Assembly (NCBI RefSeq): GCF_020297485.1
Contig: NZ_JAIWZC010000001.1
Location: 124,001-188,000, forward strand
Origin: Enterocloster clostridioformis
GTDB lineage: Bacteria; Bacillota; Clostridia; Lachnospirales; Lachnospiraceae
Direction of reading: 5' to 3'
DNA length: 64,000 nt
The notes under the pieces are model-generated. The model saw only the letters and a list, made by a program, of their open reading frames with translations. It was not told the DNA's origin and did no database searches. A program made the translations under genes and the position numbers. This document shows, piece after piece, positions 1-9,063 of this stretch (its first letter is position 1; each line of letters begins with the position of its first letter).

Positions 1-72
1 GACGGCGAGGACGAGGAAGAGGCCATGAAGACCCTGACCGAGGCCATTGAGAGCGGATTGGGCGAGATGTAA
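1..72 (+). CDS. C-terminal end of an HPr-like phosphocarrier protein (partial)
   Basis: Only the last 23 codons lie in the window, ending in TAA at 70-72. The reading frame ends with an acidic stretch, then EAMKTLTEAIESGLGEM. This matches the C-terminal helix of clostridial HPr proteins (GEDEEEAL...LIESGLGE), the phosphocarriers of the PTS sugar system. The phosphorylated histidine and the regulatory serine would lie upstream and are not visible. A strong terminator follows at 122-154, so this gene ends its own transcript before gltB. The assignment rests on one short helix and is therefore moderate. Confidence 0.6.
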   Translation, partial: DGEDEEEAMKTLTEAIESGLGEM

Positions 73-121
73 TCTGCTTTTGCAGCAACATAATTAAATG
101 AAATTCACGAGAATGACCGCA

Positions 122-154
122 GGCGGTACCTAGAGACAGGTGCCGTCTTTTTTT
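122..154 (+). terminator. Intrinsic terminator after the HPr-like gene
   Basis: A 10-bp stem (122-131 with 138-147, two G-T wobbles) and a 6-nt loop are followed by seven T residues (148-154). It separates the upstream gene from gltB. Confidence 0.8.
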
Positions 155-205
155 GAATTTAGTTTATAAAATCCCCCATTTATACAAAGAAAGGAAGAAA
201 TATTT

Positions 206-3200
206 ATGGAATCCAAACAGAAACAGCCCGGACTGTATGAACCACGTTTTGAACACGACAACTGCGGCATCGGCGCCGTGGCCAATATTAAGGGTATCAG
301 GAGCCACCACACAGTGGACCAGGCCCTTCATATTGTTGAAAATCTGGAACACAGGGCAGGAAAGGACGCCGAGGGCAAGACAGGGGACGGTGTGGGAATC
401 ATGCTCCAGATTTCCCACGGATTTTTTAAGAAGGTGACAGAACCTCTGGGCTTTCAGATAGGAGGCGAGAGGGAGTATGGCGTGGGCATGTTCTTCTTTC
501 CCCAGGATGAACTGATTCGCAGCCAGGCCATGAAGATGTTTGAGATTATTGTGCGCAAGGAGGGTATGACATTCCTGGGATGGCGGGTGGTCCCCACCGC
601 GCCTGAGATTCTCGGAAAGAAGGCCCTGGACGTGATGCCCTATATTGCCCAGGGCTTTGTGGGTAAGCCCGCCGGAATGGAGGCAGGACTGGATTTTGAC
701 AGAAAGCTTTACATAGCCCGCCGCGTATTTGAGCAGAGCAACGAGGACACCTATGTGGTATCCTTAAGCAGCAGGACTATTGTGTATAAAGGCATGTTTC
801 TGGTGGGTGAGCTGAGGCTGTTTTTTTCAGATCTCCAGGATGAAGATTATAAGTCGGCCATTGCCATTGTACATTCCAGATTCAGCACCAACACCAATCC
901 CAGCTGGATGCGGGCCCACCCCTACCGCTTCATTGTCCACAACGGCGAAATCAATACCATCCGCGGCAATGTGGATAAGATGGTGGCCAGGGAGGAGAAC
1001 ATGGAATCCGAGTATTTCAGGTACGACATGCACAAGGTGCTGCCCATCATAAACCAGGAAGGCTCTGATTCCGCCATGCTGGACAATGCCCTGGAATTTA
1101 TGGTTATGAGCGGTATGGATCTGCCTCTGGCTGTCATGGTCACCATTCCCGCGCCCTGGGAAAATGACAAGTATATGGACAGCGAAATAAAGGATTTCTA
1201 CCGATATTACGCCACCATGATGGAGCCGTGGGACGGTCCTGCTTCCATCCTTTTCACGGACGGCGACGTGGTGGGGGCTGTGCTGGACAGAAACGGGCTT
1301 CGTCCCTCCCGGTACTACATAACAGAGGACGGTTACATGATACTGGCCTCCGAGGTGGGCGCCATAGACATTGACCAGACAAAGGTGGTGAAAAAGGACC
1401 GCCTGCGCCCCGGCAAAATGCTGCTGGTGGACACAAGGCAGGGAAGGCTCATTGATGACGATGAGCTTAAGCACTACTACGCGTCCCGCAACCCATACGG
1501 GGAGTGGCTGGATTCCAACCTGTGCAGTATAAAGGACCTTCCGGTTCCCAACAAATGTATTCCCGCCATGAAGGACGAAGAACGTCTGAGACTCCAGAAA
1601 ACATACGGTTACACCTATGAACAGTATAAGACCATGATTCTTCCCATGGCCCTTAACGGGGCGGAGGCAGTGTCCGCCATGGGTGTGGACACTCCCCTGG
1701 CCGTGCTTTCTAAGAAGCACCAGCCTCTGTTCAACTATTTTAAGCAGCTCTTTGCCCAGGTAACCAATCCGCCCATTGACGCCATACGTGAGGAAATCGT
1801 GACCTCCACCACAGTCTATGTGGGCGAGGAGGGCAACATACTGGAGGAGGCAGCGGAAAACTGCAAAATCCTAAAAGTGGAGAATCCCATCCTGACAGAG
1901 ACGGATTTGCTTAAAATTAAGAACATGAAGAAGTCCGGTTTCAAGGTGGAGGTGATTCCCATTACCTACTACAAGAACACATCCCTGGAAAAGGCCATTG
2001 ACCGCCTGTTCCTGGAGGTGGACCGGGCTCACAAGGACGGCGCCAACATCATCATACTCTCAGACCGGGATATAGATGAGAACCATGTGCCCGTTCCGTC
2101 CCTGCTGGCTGTGTCGGCCCTGCAGCAGTACCTGGTGAGGACCAAGAAACGCACCGGCGTGGCTCTGATACTGGAAAGCGGTGAGCCCAGGGAGGTCCAC
2201 CATTTTGCCACCCTGCTGGGGTACGGGGCCTGTGCCGTCAACCCATATCTGGCCCACGAGTCCATTCGTTCCCTGATTGCCTCCGGCATGCTGGATAAGG
2301 ACTATTACGCGGCTGTCTGCGACTATGATCTGGCTGTGCTCCACGGCATTGTGAAGATTGCCTCCAAGATGGGCATATCCACCATCCAATCCTACCAGGG
2401 CGCCCAGATATTTGAGGCCATCGGCATTTCAAAGGATGTGGTGGATAAATATTTTACGGATACGGTGAGCCGTGTGGGCGGTATTACATTGAAGGATATT
2501 GCAGGGGATGTGGATGCCCTTCACTCCGCTGCCTTTGATCCCCTGGGGCTGGATGTGGATTTGACCCTGGAAAGCGTGGGCAGTCACAAGTCCCGCTCCG
2601 GTGAGGAGGATCACCTTTATAATCCTCTGACCATCCACCTCCTTCAGGAGGCGGCCAGGACAGGTAATTATGATATTTTTAAACAATATACGGCCCAGGT
2701 GGACAGAGAAGATAAGATGTACCATCTGCGTTCCCTGATGGATTTTGACTTTCCAGAGGACGGAGGCATCTCCCTGGACCAGGTAGAGCCCGTGGAATCC
2801 ATTGTCAGGCGGTTTAAGACAGGGGCTATGTCCTATGGATCCATCTCCCAGGAGGCTCATGAATGCCTGGCCATAGCGATGAACCGTATTCACGGCAAAT
2901 CCAACACTGGGGAGGGCGGCGAGAGCCTGGACCGCCTGATTCCCGGACCGGCAGGGAACAACCGCTGTTCCGCCATCAAGCAGGTGGCATCCGGCCGTTT
3001 CGGGGTTACCAGCCGCTACCTGGTAAGCGCACAGGAGATACAGATAAAAATGGCACAGGGTGCAAAGCCGGGCGAGGGCGGCCAGCTACCCGGGGGAAAG
3101 GTCTATCCGTGGGTGGCAAAGACCAGACATTCCACTACGGGAGTAAGTCTTATCTCGCCCCCGCCCCATCATGACATCTATTCCATTGAGGACCTGGCCC

Positions 3201-4747
3201 AGCTCATATACGATTTAAAGAATTCCAACACCAGGGCCAGGATATCCGTCAAGCTGGTATCAGAGGCAGGAGTGGGCACTGTGGCCGCCGGCGTGGCCAA
3301 GGCAGGGGCTCAGGTAATCCTTATTTCCGCATACGACGGAGGAACCGGGGCAGCCCCAAGGAATTCCATTTACAATGCAGGGCTTCCATGGGAGCTGGGG
3401 GTGGCAGAGGCCCATCAGACCCTGATTATGAACGGGCTTCGCGACAAAGTGATTCTGGAGACAGACGGAAAGCTTATGACCGGAAGGGATGTGGCAATGG
3501 CCTGTATGCTGGGAGCGGAGGAATTCGGCTTTGCCACCGCACCGTTAGTAACCCTGGGCTGTGTGATGATGCGCGTCTGCAACCTGGACACATGTCCCAT
3601 GGGCATCGCCACCCAGAACCCGGAGCTTAGAAAACGTTTCAGAGGCAAACCGGAGTATGTGGTGAACTTTATGCAGTTCATAGCCCAGGAGCTGCGCGAG
3701 TATATGGCAAGGCTGGGGGTGCGCACCGTGGATGAGCTGGTGGGCCGCACGGACCTTTTAAAGAGGCGTGAGAACCTTCCCCTTGGCCGGGCCTCTCAGG
3801 TGGATTTAAGCAGGATACTGGATAACCCCTATGAAGGCCGGGATGTGGCAGGTTACAGTGGAAAACAGGTCTTTGATTTCCACCTGGAGGACACCATGGA
3901 TGAGCAGGTGCTTTTAAGAAAATTCAAAAGCGCCCTTGGAAGCGGCCAGAAAAAGAGTCTTCAGGTGGAAGTGTCCAATGTGAACCGCACCCTGGGAACC
4001 ATATTCGGATCCGAGATAACCAGGAAATATCCGGAAGGGCTTTCTGATGATACGTTTACCGTCAGCTGCAATGGAAGCGGGGGACAGAGCTTTGGGGCAT
4101 TTATCCCAAGGGGACTGACTCTGGAGCTGTCAGGGGATTCCAACGACTATTTCGGCAAGGGACTTTCCGGCGGCAAGCTGGTGGTGTATCCCCCGAAAGG
4201 CGTGCTTTTTAAGGCTGAGGAGAATATCATAATCGGCAATGTGGCCCTGTACGGAGCTACCAGCGGAAAGGCGTTCATAAACGGAATCGCGGGGGAGCGC
4301 TTCTGTGTCCGAAATTCAGGAGCAACCGCCGTGGTGGAGGGCGTGGGAGACCACGGCTGTGAATATATGACAGGCGGCTGCGTGGTTGTGCTGGGAACCA
4401 CGGGCAAAAACTTCGGGGCCGGCATGAGCGGCGGCATTGCCTATGTGCTGGATGAGGACCGCAGCTTTTACAAGCGTCTCAATAAGGAGCTGGTATCCTT
4501 TGAGGAGGTGACCAACAAATACGATGTACTGGAACTGAAGGGCCTGATTGAAGAACATGTGGCCTGCACCAACTCTCTGAAAGGCAGGCGGATCCTGGAG
4601 CGTTTCAGCGAATATCTGCCCAGGTTCAAGAAGGTTGTTCCCCATGATTACCGGCGCATGATGAATGCCATTGTACAGATGGAGGAAAAGGGACTGAACA
4701 GCGAACAGGCGCAGATTGAGGCATTTTACGCCAATTTAAGAGGTTAA
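206..4747 (+). CDS. gltB: Glutamate synthase (NADPH/ferredoxin-type) large subunit
   Basis: 1513 residues, the usual length of bacterial GltB. The enzyme takes the amide nitrogen of glutamine and reductively aminates 2-oxoglutarate to give two glutamates. Family-known order: N-terminal class II glutamine amidotransferase, central domain, FMN-binding synthase domain and C-terminal beta-helix. Visible here are Cys20 in HDNCGIGAVA, the likely nucleophile after removal of a short propeptide, and a 3Fe-4S motif at Cys1119, Cys1125 and Cys1130. The C-terminal Gly-rich helix repeats are also visible. The ATG at 206 has AAAGGAAG upstream. The small subunit follows 15 bp downstream, so the two are co-transcribed. 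No clear promoter was identified in the 50 nt between the preceding terminator and the start. Confidence 0.97.
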   Translation: MESKQKQPGLYEPRFEHDNCGIGAVANIKGIRSHHTVDQALHIVENLEHRAGKDAEGKTGDGVGIMLQISHGFFKKVTEPLGFQIGGEREYGVGMFFFPQDELIRSQAMKMFEIIVRKEGMTFLGWRVVPTAPEILGKKALDVMPYIAQGFVGKPAGMEAGLDFDRKLYIARRVFEQSNEDTYVVSLSSRTIVYKGMFLVGELRLFFSDLQDEDYKSAIAIVHSRFSTNTNPSWMRAHPYRFIVHNGEINTIRGNVDKMVAREENMESEYFRYDMHKVLPIINQEGSDSAMLDNALEFMVMSGMDLPLAVMVTIPAPWENDKYMDSEIKDFYRYYATMMEPWDGPASILFTDGDVVGAVLDRNGLRPSRYYITEDGYMILASEVGAIDIDQTKVVKKDRLRPGKMLLVDTRQGRLIDDDELKHYYASRNPYGEWLDSNLCSIKDLPVPNKCIPAMKDEERLRLQKTYGYTYEQYKTMILPMALNGAEAVSAMGVDTPLAVLSKKHQPLFNYFKQLFAQVTNPPIDAIREEIVTSTTVYVGEEGNILEEAAENCKILKVENPILTETDLLKIKNMKKSGFKVEVIPITYYKNTSLEKAIDRLFLEVDRAHKDGANIIILSDRDIDENHVPVPSLLAVSALQQYLVRTKKRTGVALILESGEPREVHHFATLLGYGACAVNPYLAHESIRSLIASGMLDKDYYAAVCDYDLAVLHGIVKIASKMGISTIQSYQGAQIFEAIGISKDVVDKYFTDTVSRVGGITLKDIAGDVDALHSAAFDPLGLDVDLTLESVGSHKSRSGEEDHLYNPLTIHLLQEAARTGNYDIFKQYTAQVDREDKMYHLRSLMDFDFPEDGGISLDQVEPVESIVRRFKTGAMSYGSISQEAHECLAIAMNRIHGKSNTGEGGESLDRLIPGPAGNNRCSAIKQVASGRFGVTSRYLVSAQEIQIKMAQGAKPGEGGQLPGGKVYPWVAKTRHSTTGVSLISPPPHHDIYSIEDLAQLIYDLKNSNTRARISVKLVSEAGVGTVAAGVAKAGAQVILISAYDGGTGAAPRNSIYNAGLPWELGVAEAHQTLIMNGLRDKVILETDGKLMTGRDVAMACMLGAEEFGFATAPLVTLGCVMMRVCNLDTCPMGIATQNPELRKRFRGKPEYVVNFMQFIAQELREYMARLGVRTVDELVGRTDLLKRRENLPLGRASQVDLSRILDNPYEGRDVAGYSGKQVFDFHLEDTMDEQVLLRKFKSALGSGQKKSLQVEVSNVNRTLGTIFGSEITRKYPEGLSDDTFTVSCNGSGGQSFGAFIPRGLTLELSGDSNDYFGKGLSGGKLVVYPPKGVLFKAEENIIIGNVALYGATSGKAFINGIAGERFCVRNSGATAVVEGVGDHGCEYMTGGCVVVLGTTGKNFGAGMSGGIAYVLDEDRSFYKRLNKELVSFEEVTNKYDVLELKGLIEEHVACTNSLKGRRILERFSEYLPRFKKVVPHDYRRMMNAIVQMEEKGLNSEQAQIEAFYANLRG

Positions 4748-4762
4748 GGAGGCAGAACAATC

Positions 4763-6250
4763 ATGGGAAAAGCAACAGGATTCTTAGAATATGAGAGAGA
4801 AGTGGGAAGGGGCGAAGCTCCTGAGGAACGGATTAAAAACTGGAATGAGTTTCACACAACCTTAAGTGAGGAGGAACAGAGACGCCAGGGGGCCAGATGC
4901 ATGGACTGCGGTGTACCATTCTGCCAGTCAGGCATGACGATTGGCGGTATGGTCAGCGGATGCCCGCTGCACAATTTGGTGCCGGAATGGAACGACCTGG
5001 TGTATACCGGCAACTGGAAACAGGCCTACAACCGTCTTAAGAAAACCAACAGCTTCCCGGAGTTCACCTCCAGGGTATGCCCGGCCCCCTGCGAGGCGGC
5101 CTGTACCTGCAGCCTGTACGGGGATGCGGTGACCGTGAAGGAAAATGAGAGGGCCATCATCGAAAAGGCATACGACAGCGGATATGCCCTCCCAAATCCT
5201 CCCTCCATCCGCACCGGCAAAAAGGTGGCGGTTATCGGATCCGGTCCCGCGGGCCTGGCTGCTGCGGACCAGTTGAATAAACGGGGGCACAGTGTCACTG
5301 TATTTGAGCGGAACGATCGTGTGGGCGGCCTGCTGATGTACGGAATACCCAACATGAAGCTGGAAAAATGGGTTATTGACCGCAAAGTGGATGTGATGAA
5401 GAAGGAAGGCGTCACCTTTGTGACGGGAGCGGATGTGGGCAGGAATTACCGGGTCAACAAAATAAGGAAGGAATTTGACCGCATCATCCTGGCCTGCGGG
5501 GCCTCCAACCCAAGGGATATTGATGTGCCGGGCAGGGACAGCGCAGGCATATACTTTGCAGTAGATTTTCTGAAAGCCGCCACCAAGAGCCTGCTGGATT
5601 CCGGGCTGGAGGACGGAAGCTGCATATCGGCAAAGGATAAGCATGTGCTGGTAATCGGAGGCGGAGACACTGGAAATGACTGTGTAGGCACATCCATCCG
5701 GCACGGCTGCGCCTCAGTCACCCAACTGGAAATGATGCCCAAACCTCCCGTGGAGCGGGCGGAGAATAATACCTGGCCTGAATGGCCCAGAATCCTCAAG
5801 ACAGATTACGGCCAGGAGGAGGCCATAAGCGTGTTTGGCTCAGATCCAAGGCAGTACCAGACCACAGTGAAGGAATTCATAAAAGACGGGGAAGGCAAGG
5901 TATGCAAGGCCATAATCACAAACCTGGTACCCAGGAAAGACGAGGAAACCGGCCGCACCGTCATGGCAGCCGTGGAAGGCAGCGAGCGTGAAATTCCGGC
6001 CGACCTGGTACTCATAGCCGCCGGCTTCACAGGAACCCAAGCCTACGTAGCAGACGCCTTCGGCGTAGAGCTGGACGCCAGGACTAACGTAGCTGCAGAA
6101 CCCGGCGCCTACCGCACCAGTGCGCAACAGATATTCACAGCCGGCGACATGCACAGAGGCCAGTCCCTGGTAGTATGGGCCATACAAGAAGGCCGCGAAG
6201 CCGCCAAAGCCGTAGACAGGGATATGATGGGGTATACAAACCTGTCCTAG
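4763..6250 (+). CDS. gltD: Glutamate synthase small subunit
   Basis: 495 residues, normal for GltD. It oxidises NAD(P)H on FAD and passes electrons through 4Fe-4S clusters to GltB. Visible: N-terminal cluster cysteines C46, C49, C54 and C67 (CMDCGVPFC then GCPLHN), an FAD-binding Rossmann motif VIGSGPAGLAAA near residue 155, the NAD(P)H motif VIGGGDTGND near 295, and a late AAGFTG motif. The ATG at 4763 has AAGGAGG upstream and sits 15 bp after the gltB stop. This is the last gene of the gltBD operon; a long structured intergenic region follows. Confidence 0.96.
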   Translation: MGKATGFLEYEREVGRGEAPEERIKNWNEFHTTLSEEEQRRQGARCMDCGVPFCQSGMTIGGMVSGCPLHNLVPEWNDLVYTGNWKQAYNRLKKTNSFPEFTSRVCPAPCEAACTCSLYGDAVTVKENERAIIEKAYDSGYALPNPPSIRTGKKVAVIGSGPAGLAAADQLNKRGHSVTVFERNDRVGGLLMYGIPNMKLEKWVIDRKVDVMKKEGVTFVTGADVGRNYRVNKIRKEFDRIILACGASNPRDIDVPGRDSAGIYFAVDFLKAATKSLLDSGLEDGSCISAKDKHVLVIGGGDTGNDCVGTSIRHGCASVTQLEMMPKPPVERAENNTWPEWPRILKTDYGQEEAISVFGSDPRQYQTTVKEFIKDGEGKVCKAIITNLVPRKDEETGRTVMAAVEGSEREIPADLVLIAAGFTGTQAYVADAFGVELDARTNVAAEPGAYRTSAQQIFTAGDMHRGQSLVVWAIQEGREAAKAVDRDMMGYTNLS

Positions 6251-6263
6251 CTGCAGGCAGTGC

Positions 6264-6329
6264 GCATAGAGGCATGGAAGGCCGGGAAGGCAAGCTCGCT
6301 TACCTTCCCGGCCTTGCGTGACTCTATGC
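6264..6329 (+). other. Large imperfect hairpin downstream of gltD
   Basis: Arms 6264-6271/6322-6329 (8 bp, perfect) and 6278-6290/6303-6315 (13 bp, perfect) enclose a small loop, with an unpaired bulge between them. No T-run follows, so it is not a classic terminator. A second short pair (6335-6341 with 6385-6391) lies just downstream, so about 130 nt could fold. It may be an mRNA 3'-end stabiliser or a dispersed repeat. Confidence 0.55.
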
Positions 6330-6570
6330 ATACGGTGCCAGCCGTCCATCTTGAAGGAGCGCAGCGGACCTTTACCGAATCGGACTGGCACGCCCGGAGC
6401 GGCTTGATAAGGGAAGATATATTTATCTCACATACCACAGGTTGAGATATCACGGGAAGGCGGCCAAGAAAATGATGGATTTCGTGCTGAAACGAAGTCC
6501 GCTGGATGAGATATAGTCGATATTCAGACACTATGAAAAAGAGGAAGAATATGTTAGAGTAAAGCAATCA

Positions 6571-6660
6571 GAACACCTCAGATTATCTCAGAGCATCTCA
6601 GACTATATTAGAGCATCTCAGATAATATCAGTGCATATCGGACAATATCAGAGTATCCTG
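6571..6660 (+). repeat. Nine degenerate 10-bp tandem repeats
   Basis: The sequence falls into consecutive decamers resembling GAnnATnTCA, for example GATTATCTCA, GAGCATCTCA (twice), GATAATATCA and GACAATATCA. Each starts with G and most end in TCA. The period is exactly 10 bp, close to one DNA helical turn. The array lies 150 bp upstream of a consensus promoter. The remainder of the 6251-6887 gap shows no convincing gene. Confidence 0.65.
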
Positions 6661-6809
6661 ACACTAACCTCCCCCTCCGCATACCAATCCTGTCAAACGC
6701 ATTCCGCAGAAAACAGCAGCCGGAAAAACGCCGGAAAACCGTCCGTGCGCCGCCAAAGAACCGCTAAAACACTTCCTGATATTATCAGAAAAATCCACAC
6801 AGTTTCTAT

Positions 6810-6838
6810 TTGACGTCAATAGTCAAAAACTGTATAAT
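6810..6838 (+). promoter_or_regulatory. SigA-type promoter for the DUF5721-type gene
   Basis: TTGACG at 6810-6815 and TATAAT at 6833-6838 are separated by 17 bp. Both hexamers are near-perfect, about 50 bp upstream of the start codon at 6888. Confidence 0.85.
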
Positions 6839-6887
6839 TGAGTAAGAATTTGGAAACCTGTGGTGTAACCCAGGGCAGGAGAATAAT

Positions 6888-7379
6888 ATGATTGCATTAA
6901 AAGCAGAGGATGTGAAGACATTTACATCCAAACTTTTCCTGAAGGAAGATTTTGACAGCTTCCTGGTTAAGGAAGTGAACATTGTCACCTATAATAATTT
7001 TACCATCGACGGACACATCAGGCAGGGATATTATACAGACGAGGAGCTGGAGGAGAACCGGATTGAGTCCTTTTCCTCCTGGAAGGTGCTCCGCCCCGTA
7101 TGTTTTTCGCTGATTAAAGGAAAAAAGCTGCCGGGGAGCTTCCATATTGTCCTGCTGCTTCCTCCTTCGGACACAGAAAAATTCGCTTCCGCTTCCGGAA
7201 GCGGTATAAGCGGTGAACAGATACAGGGACTTTATCTGAATATCCGTTACGAAGACGGAGCATTATATTGTGTGACGGGAACTTCGCTGAACTTTTTTAC
7301 CATGGACAAGGCCCTGGAAAATGAGTGGGACAAGGCGGTGGCAAAGTTCATGCGTTCCCATGAAATAATATGTACCTAA
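6888..7379 (+). CDS. DUF5721-type conserved hypothetical protein
   Basis: 163 residues, soluble, with no signal peptide or membrane segment. The sequence resembles the small Lachnospiraceae family annotated DUF5721, whose function is unknown. Alternating hydrophobic strands (VKEVNIVTYNNFTIDG, FHIVLLLPPS, LYLNIRYEDGALYCVTG) suggest a compact beta-rich fold. A terminal helix ends in MRSHEIICT. The ATG at 6888 is preceded by GGCAGGAG. It has its own consensus promoter and lies 116 bp upstream of the sigma factor gene, so the two may share a transcript. I infer no function. Confidence 0.75.
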   Translation: MIALKAEDVKTFTSKLFLKEDFDSFLVKEVNIVTYNNFTIDGHIRQGYYTDEELEENRIESFSSWKVLRPVCFSLIKGKKLPGSFHIVLLLPPSDTEKFASASGSGISGEQIQGLYLNIRYEDGALYCVTGTSLNFFTMDKALENEWDKAVAKFMRSHEIICT

Positions 7380-7400
7380 CGTACCCGCAGACTCAATAAC

Positions 7401-7456
7401 GGTACTGTGCTGCGTAAGCCCCGCTGTTCAAAGAGGGATTTACGCAATACAGTACC
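7401..7456 (+). other. Hairpin in the rpoD leader
   Basis: Arms 7401-7408/7449-7456 (8 bp) and 7412-7417/7440-7445 (6 bp) are separated by a 3-nt internal loop. No T-run follows. It lies 40 bp upstream of the sigma factor start and could be a leader structure or a weak terminator of the preceding gene. Confidence 0.45.
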
Positions 7457-7495
7457 TATATTTAGTATGTCCCAGGAGAAGGGGGAGGATAACAT

Positions 7496-8719
7496 ATGGA
7501 TAAAATGGAATTGTCTAAGAGAGTGGGGCAGCTGGTCAGTGAGGCGGCCTCCAAGGAAGGACGTCTGGAGATGACCCAGGTGCTGGATCATTTCCGGGAT
7601 GTTCAGATGACACCGGAGGAGATGGAGGAAGTCTATCTGAAGCTGGAGCGCAAAGGTGTCCACATACAGGCTCCCGAGGAACCGGAAGAAGATTTGCCGG
7701 AGGGGGAGTTTCTTTTAGACGATGATGCCGAGCTGGAACAGCTGTCCCTGGTTAAGGAAGATTTCCGCTGGGGAAGAGACCGACTGGACCAGGATGATAT
7801 GCTGGACGGGGGCAGTATAGGTTCCGGAGGCGAAGAAGAGGAAGAGGAGGACTACGACGGATATGGCCAGGAGCGGCTTCTGGAAGGTGTATCCACAGCC
7901 GATCCAATCCGTGAATACTTAAAAGAAATCGGCTCCATTCCGCTGCTTACACCAGAGGAGGAATCAGACCTGGCAAGACGCAAGTCAGAAGGCGATGTGG
8001 AAGCGGGCCGCAGGCTGGTGGAGGCCAACCTGCGCCTGGTGGTAAGCATTGCCAAACGATATACCGGCAGGGGAATGAGTTTTCTGGACCTGGTTCAGGA
8101 GGGAAACCTGGGGCTTATGAAAGCAGTGGAGAAGTTTGACTATGCCAAAGGTTACCGTCTCAGCACCTATGCCACATGGTGGGTGAAGCAGTCCATTACC
8201 AGGTCCCTGGCGGACCAGTCCAGGACCATCCGGCTTCCGGTCCACATGGTGGAGGCGGTGAACAAAATCCGCCGTGCCCAGCGCAGCCTGTCCGTGAAAC
8301 TGGGACGGGAGCCGTCCATGGAGGAAGTGGCTGAGGAAGTGAACATGTCCGAGAAACGGGTGACGGAGCTGATTCAGGCATCGGGTGATACCGTATCCCT
8401 GGAAACACCGGTAGGTGACGAGGAGGGCTCCAATCTGGGGGATTTTGTGGCGGACGACACCAATGCTTCCACAGAGGACAAGGCGGAGAGCTTTCTTTTG
8501 CGGGAGGAGATTGACAGCATGCTTCAGGGGCTGAATCCCCGGGAGCGTGATGTCATCATTCTGCGTTTTGGCCTGGAGACCGGACATCCCCTGACCCTGG
8601 AGGAAGTGGGAAAACGGTTCAACGTAACCAGGGAGCGTATCCGCCAGATTGAGACAGCTGCTCTCAGAAAGCTTCGCAATCCCTCCAAGAGCAAGAAAAT
8701 CAGGGATTTTCTCCCATAA
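7496..8719 (+). CDS. rpoD: Primary-type (sigma-70) RNA polymerase sigma factor
   Basis: 407 residues. A short acidic N-terminal region (residues 1-125, with a run of Glu/Asp near 110-120) precedes conserved regions 1.2 to 4.2. Visible: [11 protein letters not shown] (1.2), the region 2 core with [19 protein letters not shown], in which the Gln and Thr that contact the -10 element are conserved, and the region 4.2 helix-turn-helix [18 protein letters not shown]. It should therefore read ordinary TTGACA/TATAAT promoters. It is not next to dnaG, and several normally invariant positions differ from housekeeping SigA (VKQS for [13 protein letters not shown] for TINKLIRVQ). It could be a second, SigA-like factor. 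The ATG at 7496 has GGGGGAGG upstream. Confidence 0.9.
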   Translation: MDKMELSKRVGQLVSEAASKEGRLEMTQVLDHFRDVQMTPEEMEEVYLKLERKGVHIQAPEEPEEDLPEGEFLLDDDAELEQLSLVKEDFRWGRDRLDQDDMLDGGSIGSGGEEEEEEDYDGYGQERLLEGVSTADPIREYLKEIGSIPLLTPEEESDLARRKSEGDVEAGRRLVEANLRLVVSIAKRYTGRGMSFLDLVQEGNLGLMKAVEKFDYAKGYRLSTYATWWVKQSITRSLADQSRTIRLPVHMVEAVNKIRRAQRSLSVKLGREPSMEEVAEEVNMSEKRVTELIQASGDTVSLETPVGDEEGSNLGDFVADDTNASTEDKAESFLLREEIDSMLQGLNPRERDVIILRFGLETGHPLTLEEVGKRFNVTRERIRQIETAALRKLRNPSKSKKIRDFLP

Positions 8720-8826
8720 AAAGGAATTCATTATAGCCCGTTGTATCCAGACGGGAAAATGGTGTAAAAAATGGTGTAAAATTGAGCCTTGACATGATGA
8801 TTGAAAATTGAATATTTGTACAACTG

Positions 8827-8873
8827 AATAAGTCCATGAGTATGTAGCTGCATCGCATATTCACGGGCTTATT
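8827..8873 (+). terminator. Terminator after the sigma factor gene
   Basis: An 18-bp imperfect stem (8827-8844 with 8856-8873, one mismatch and two wobbles) has an 11-nt loop and is followed by a short T-rich tract. Confidence 0.6.
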
Positions 8874-8927
8874 TATTACCTCTGCGGTGCGCTCATTCCA
8901 TCTTAAAGGTCAATGTATATATGGCAA

Positions 8928-8957
8928 AGCGGTATAACACTGTCATGCTATACCGCT
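8928..8957. terminator. Hairpin between convergent genes
   Basis: A perfect 9-bp inverted repeat AGCGGTATA...TATACCGCT (8928-8936 and 8949-8957) lies between the sigma factor gene and the minus-strand symporter fragment. Its T-run is weak. It probably marks the 3' end of the minus-strand transcript. Confidence 0.4.
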
Positions 8958-9063
8958 ATCCCAAATCTGAAGGTATCCTTATGGAACCTACAAAATCAAG
9001 CTTCTCCAGGGTAAACGTACACTATTCCTATGTCTTTTTAATCACCTTCCATAACTCTTCATC

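Noticed and set aside
827..1720. Long open frame of 297 codons antisense to gltB
   Set aside because: It lies wholly inside gltB, resembles no protein, is rich in His/Gly/Val as expected from reverse-strand GC-rich codons, and has no promoter or ribosome binding site.
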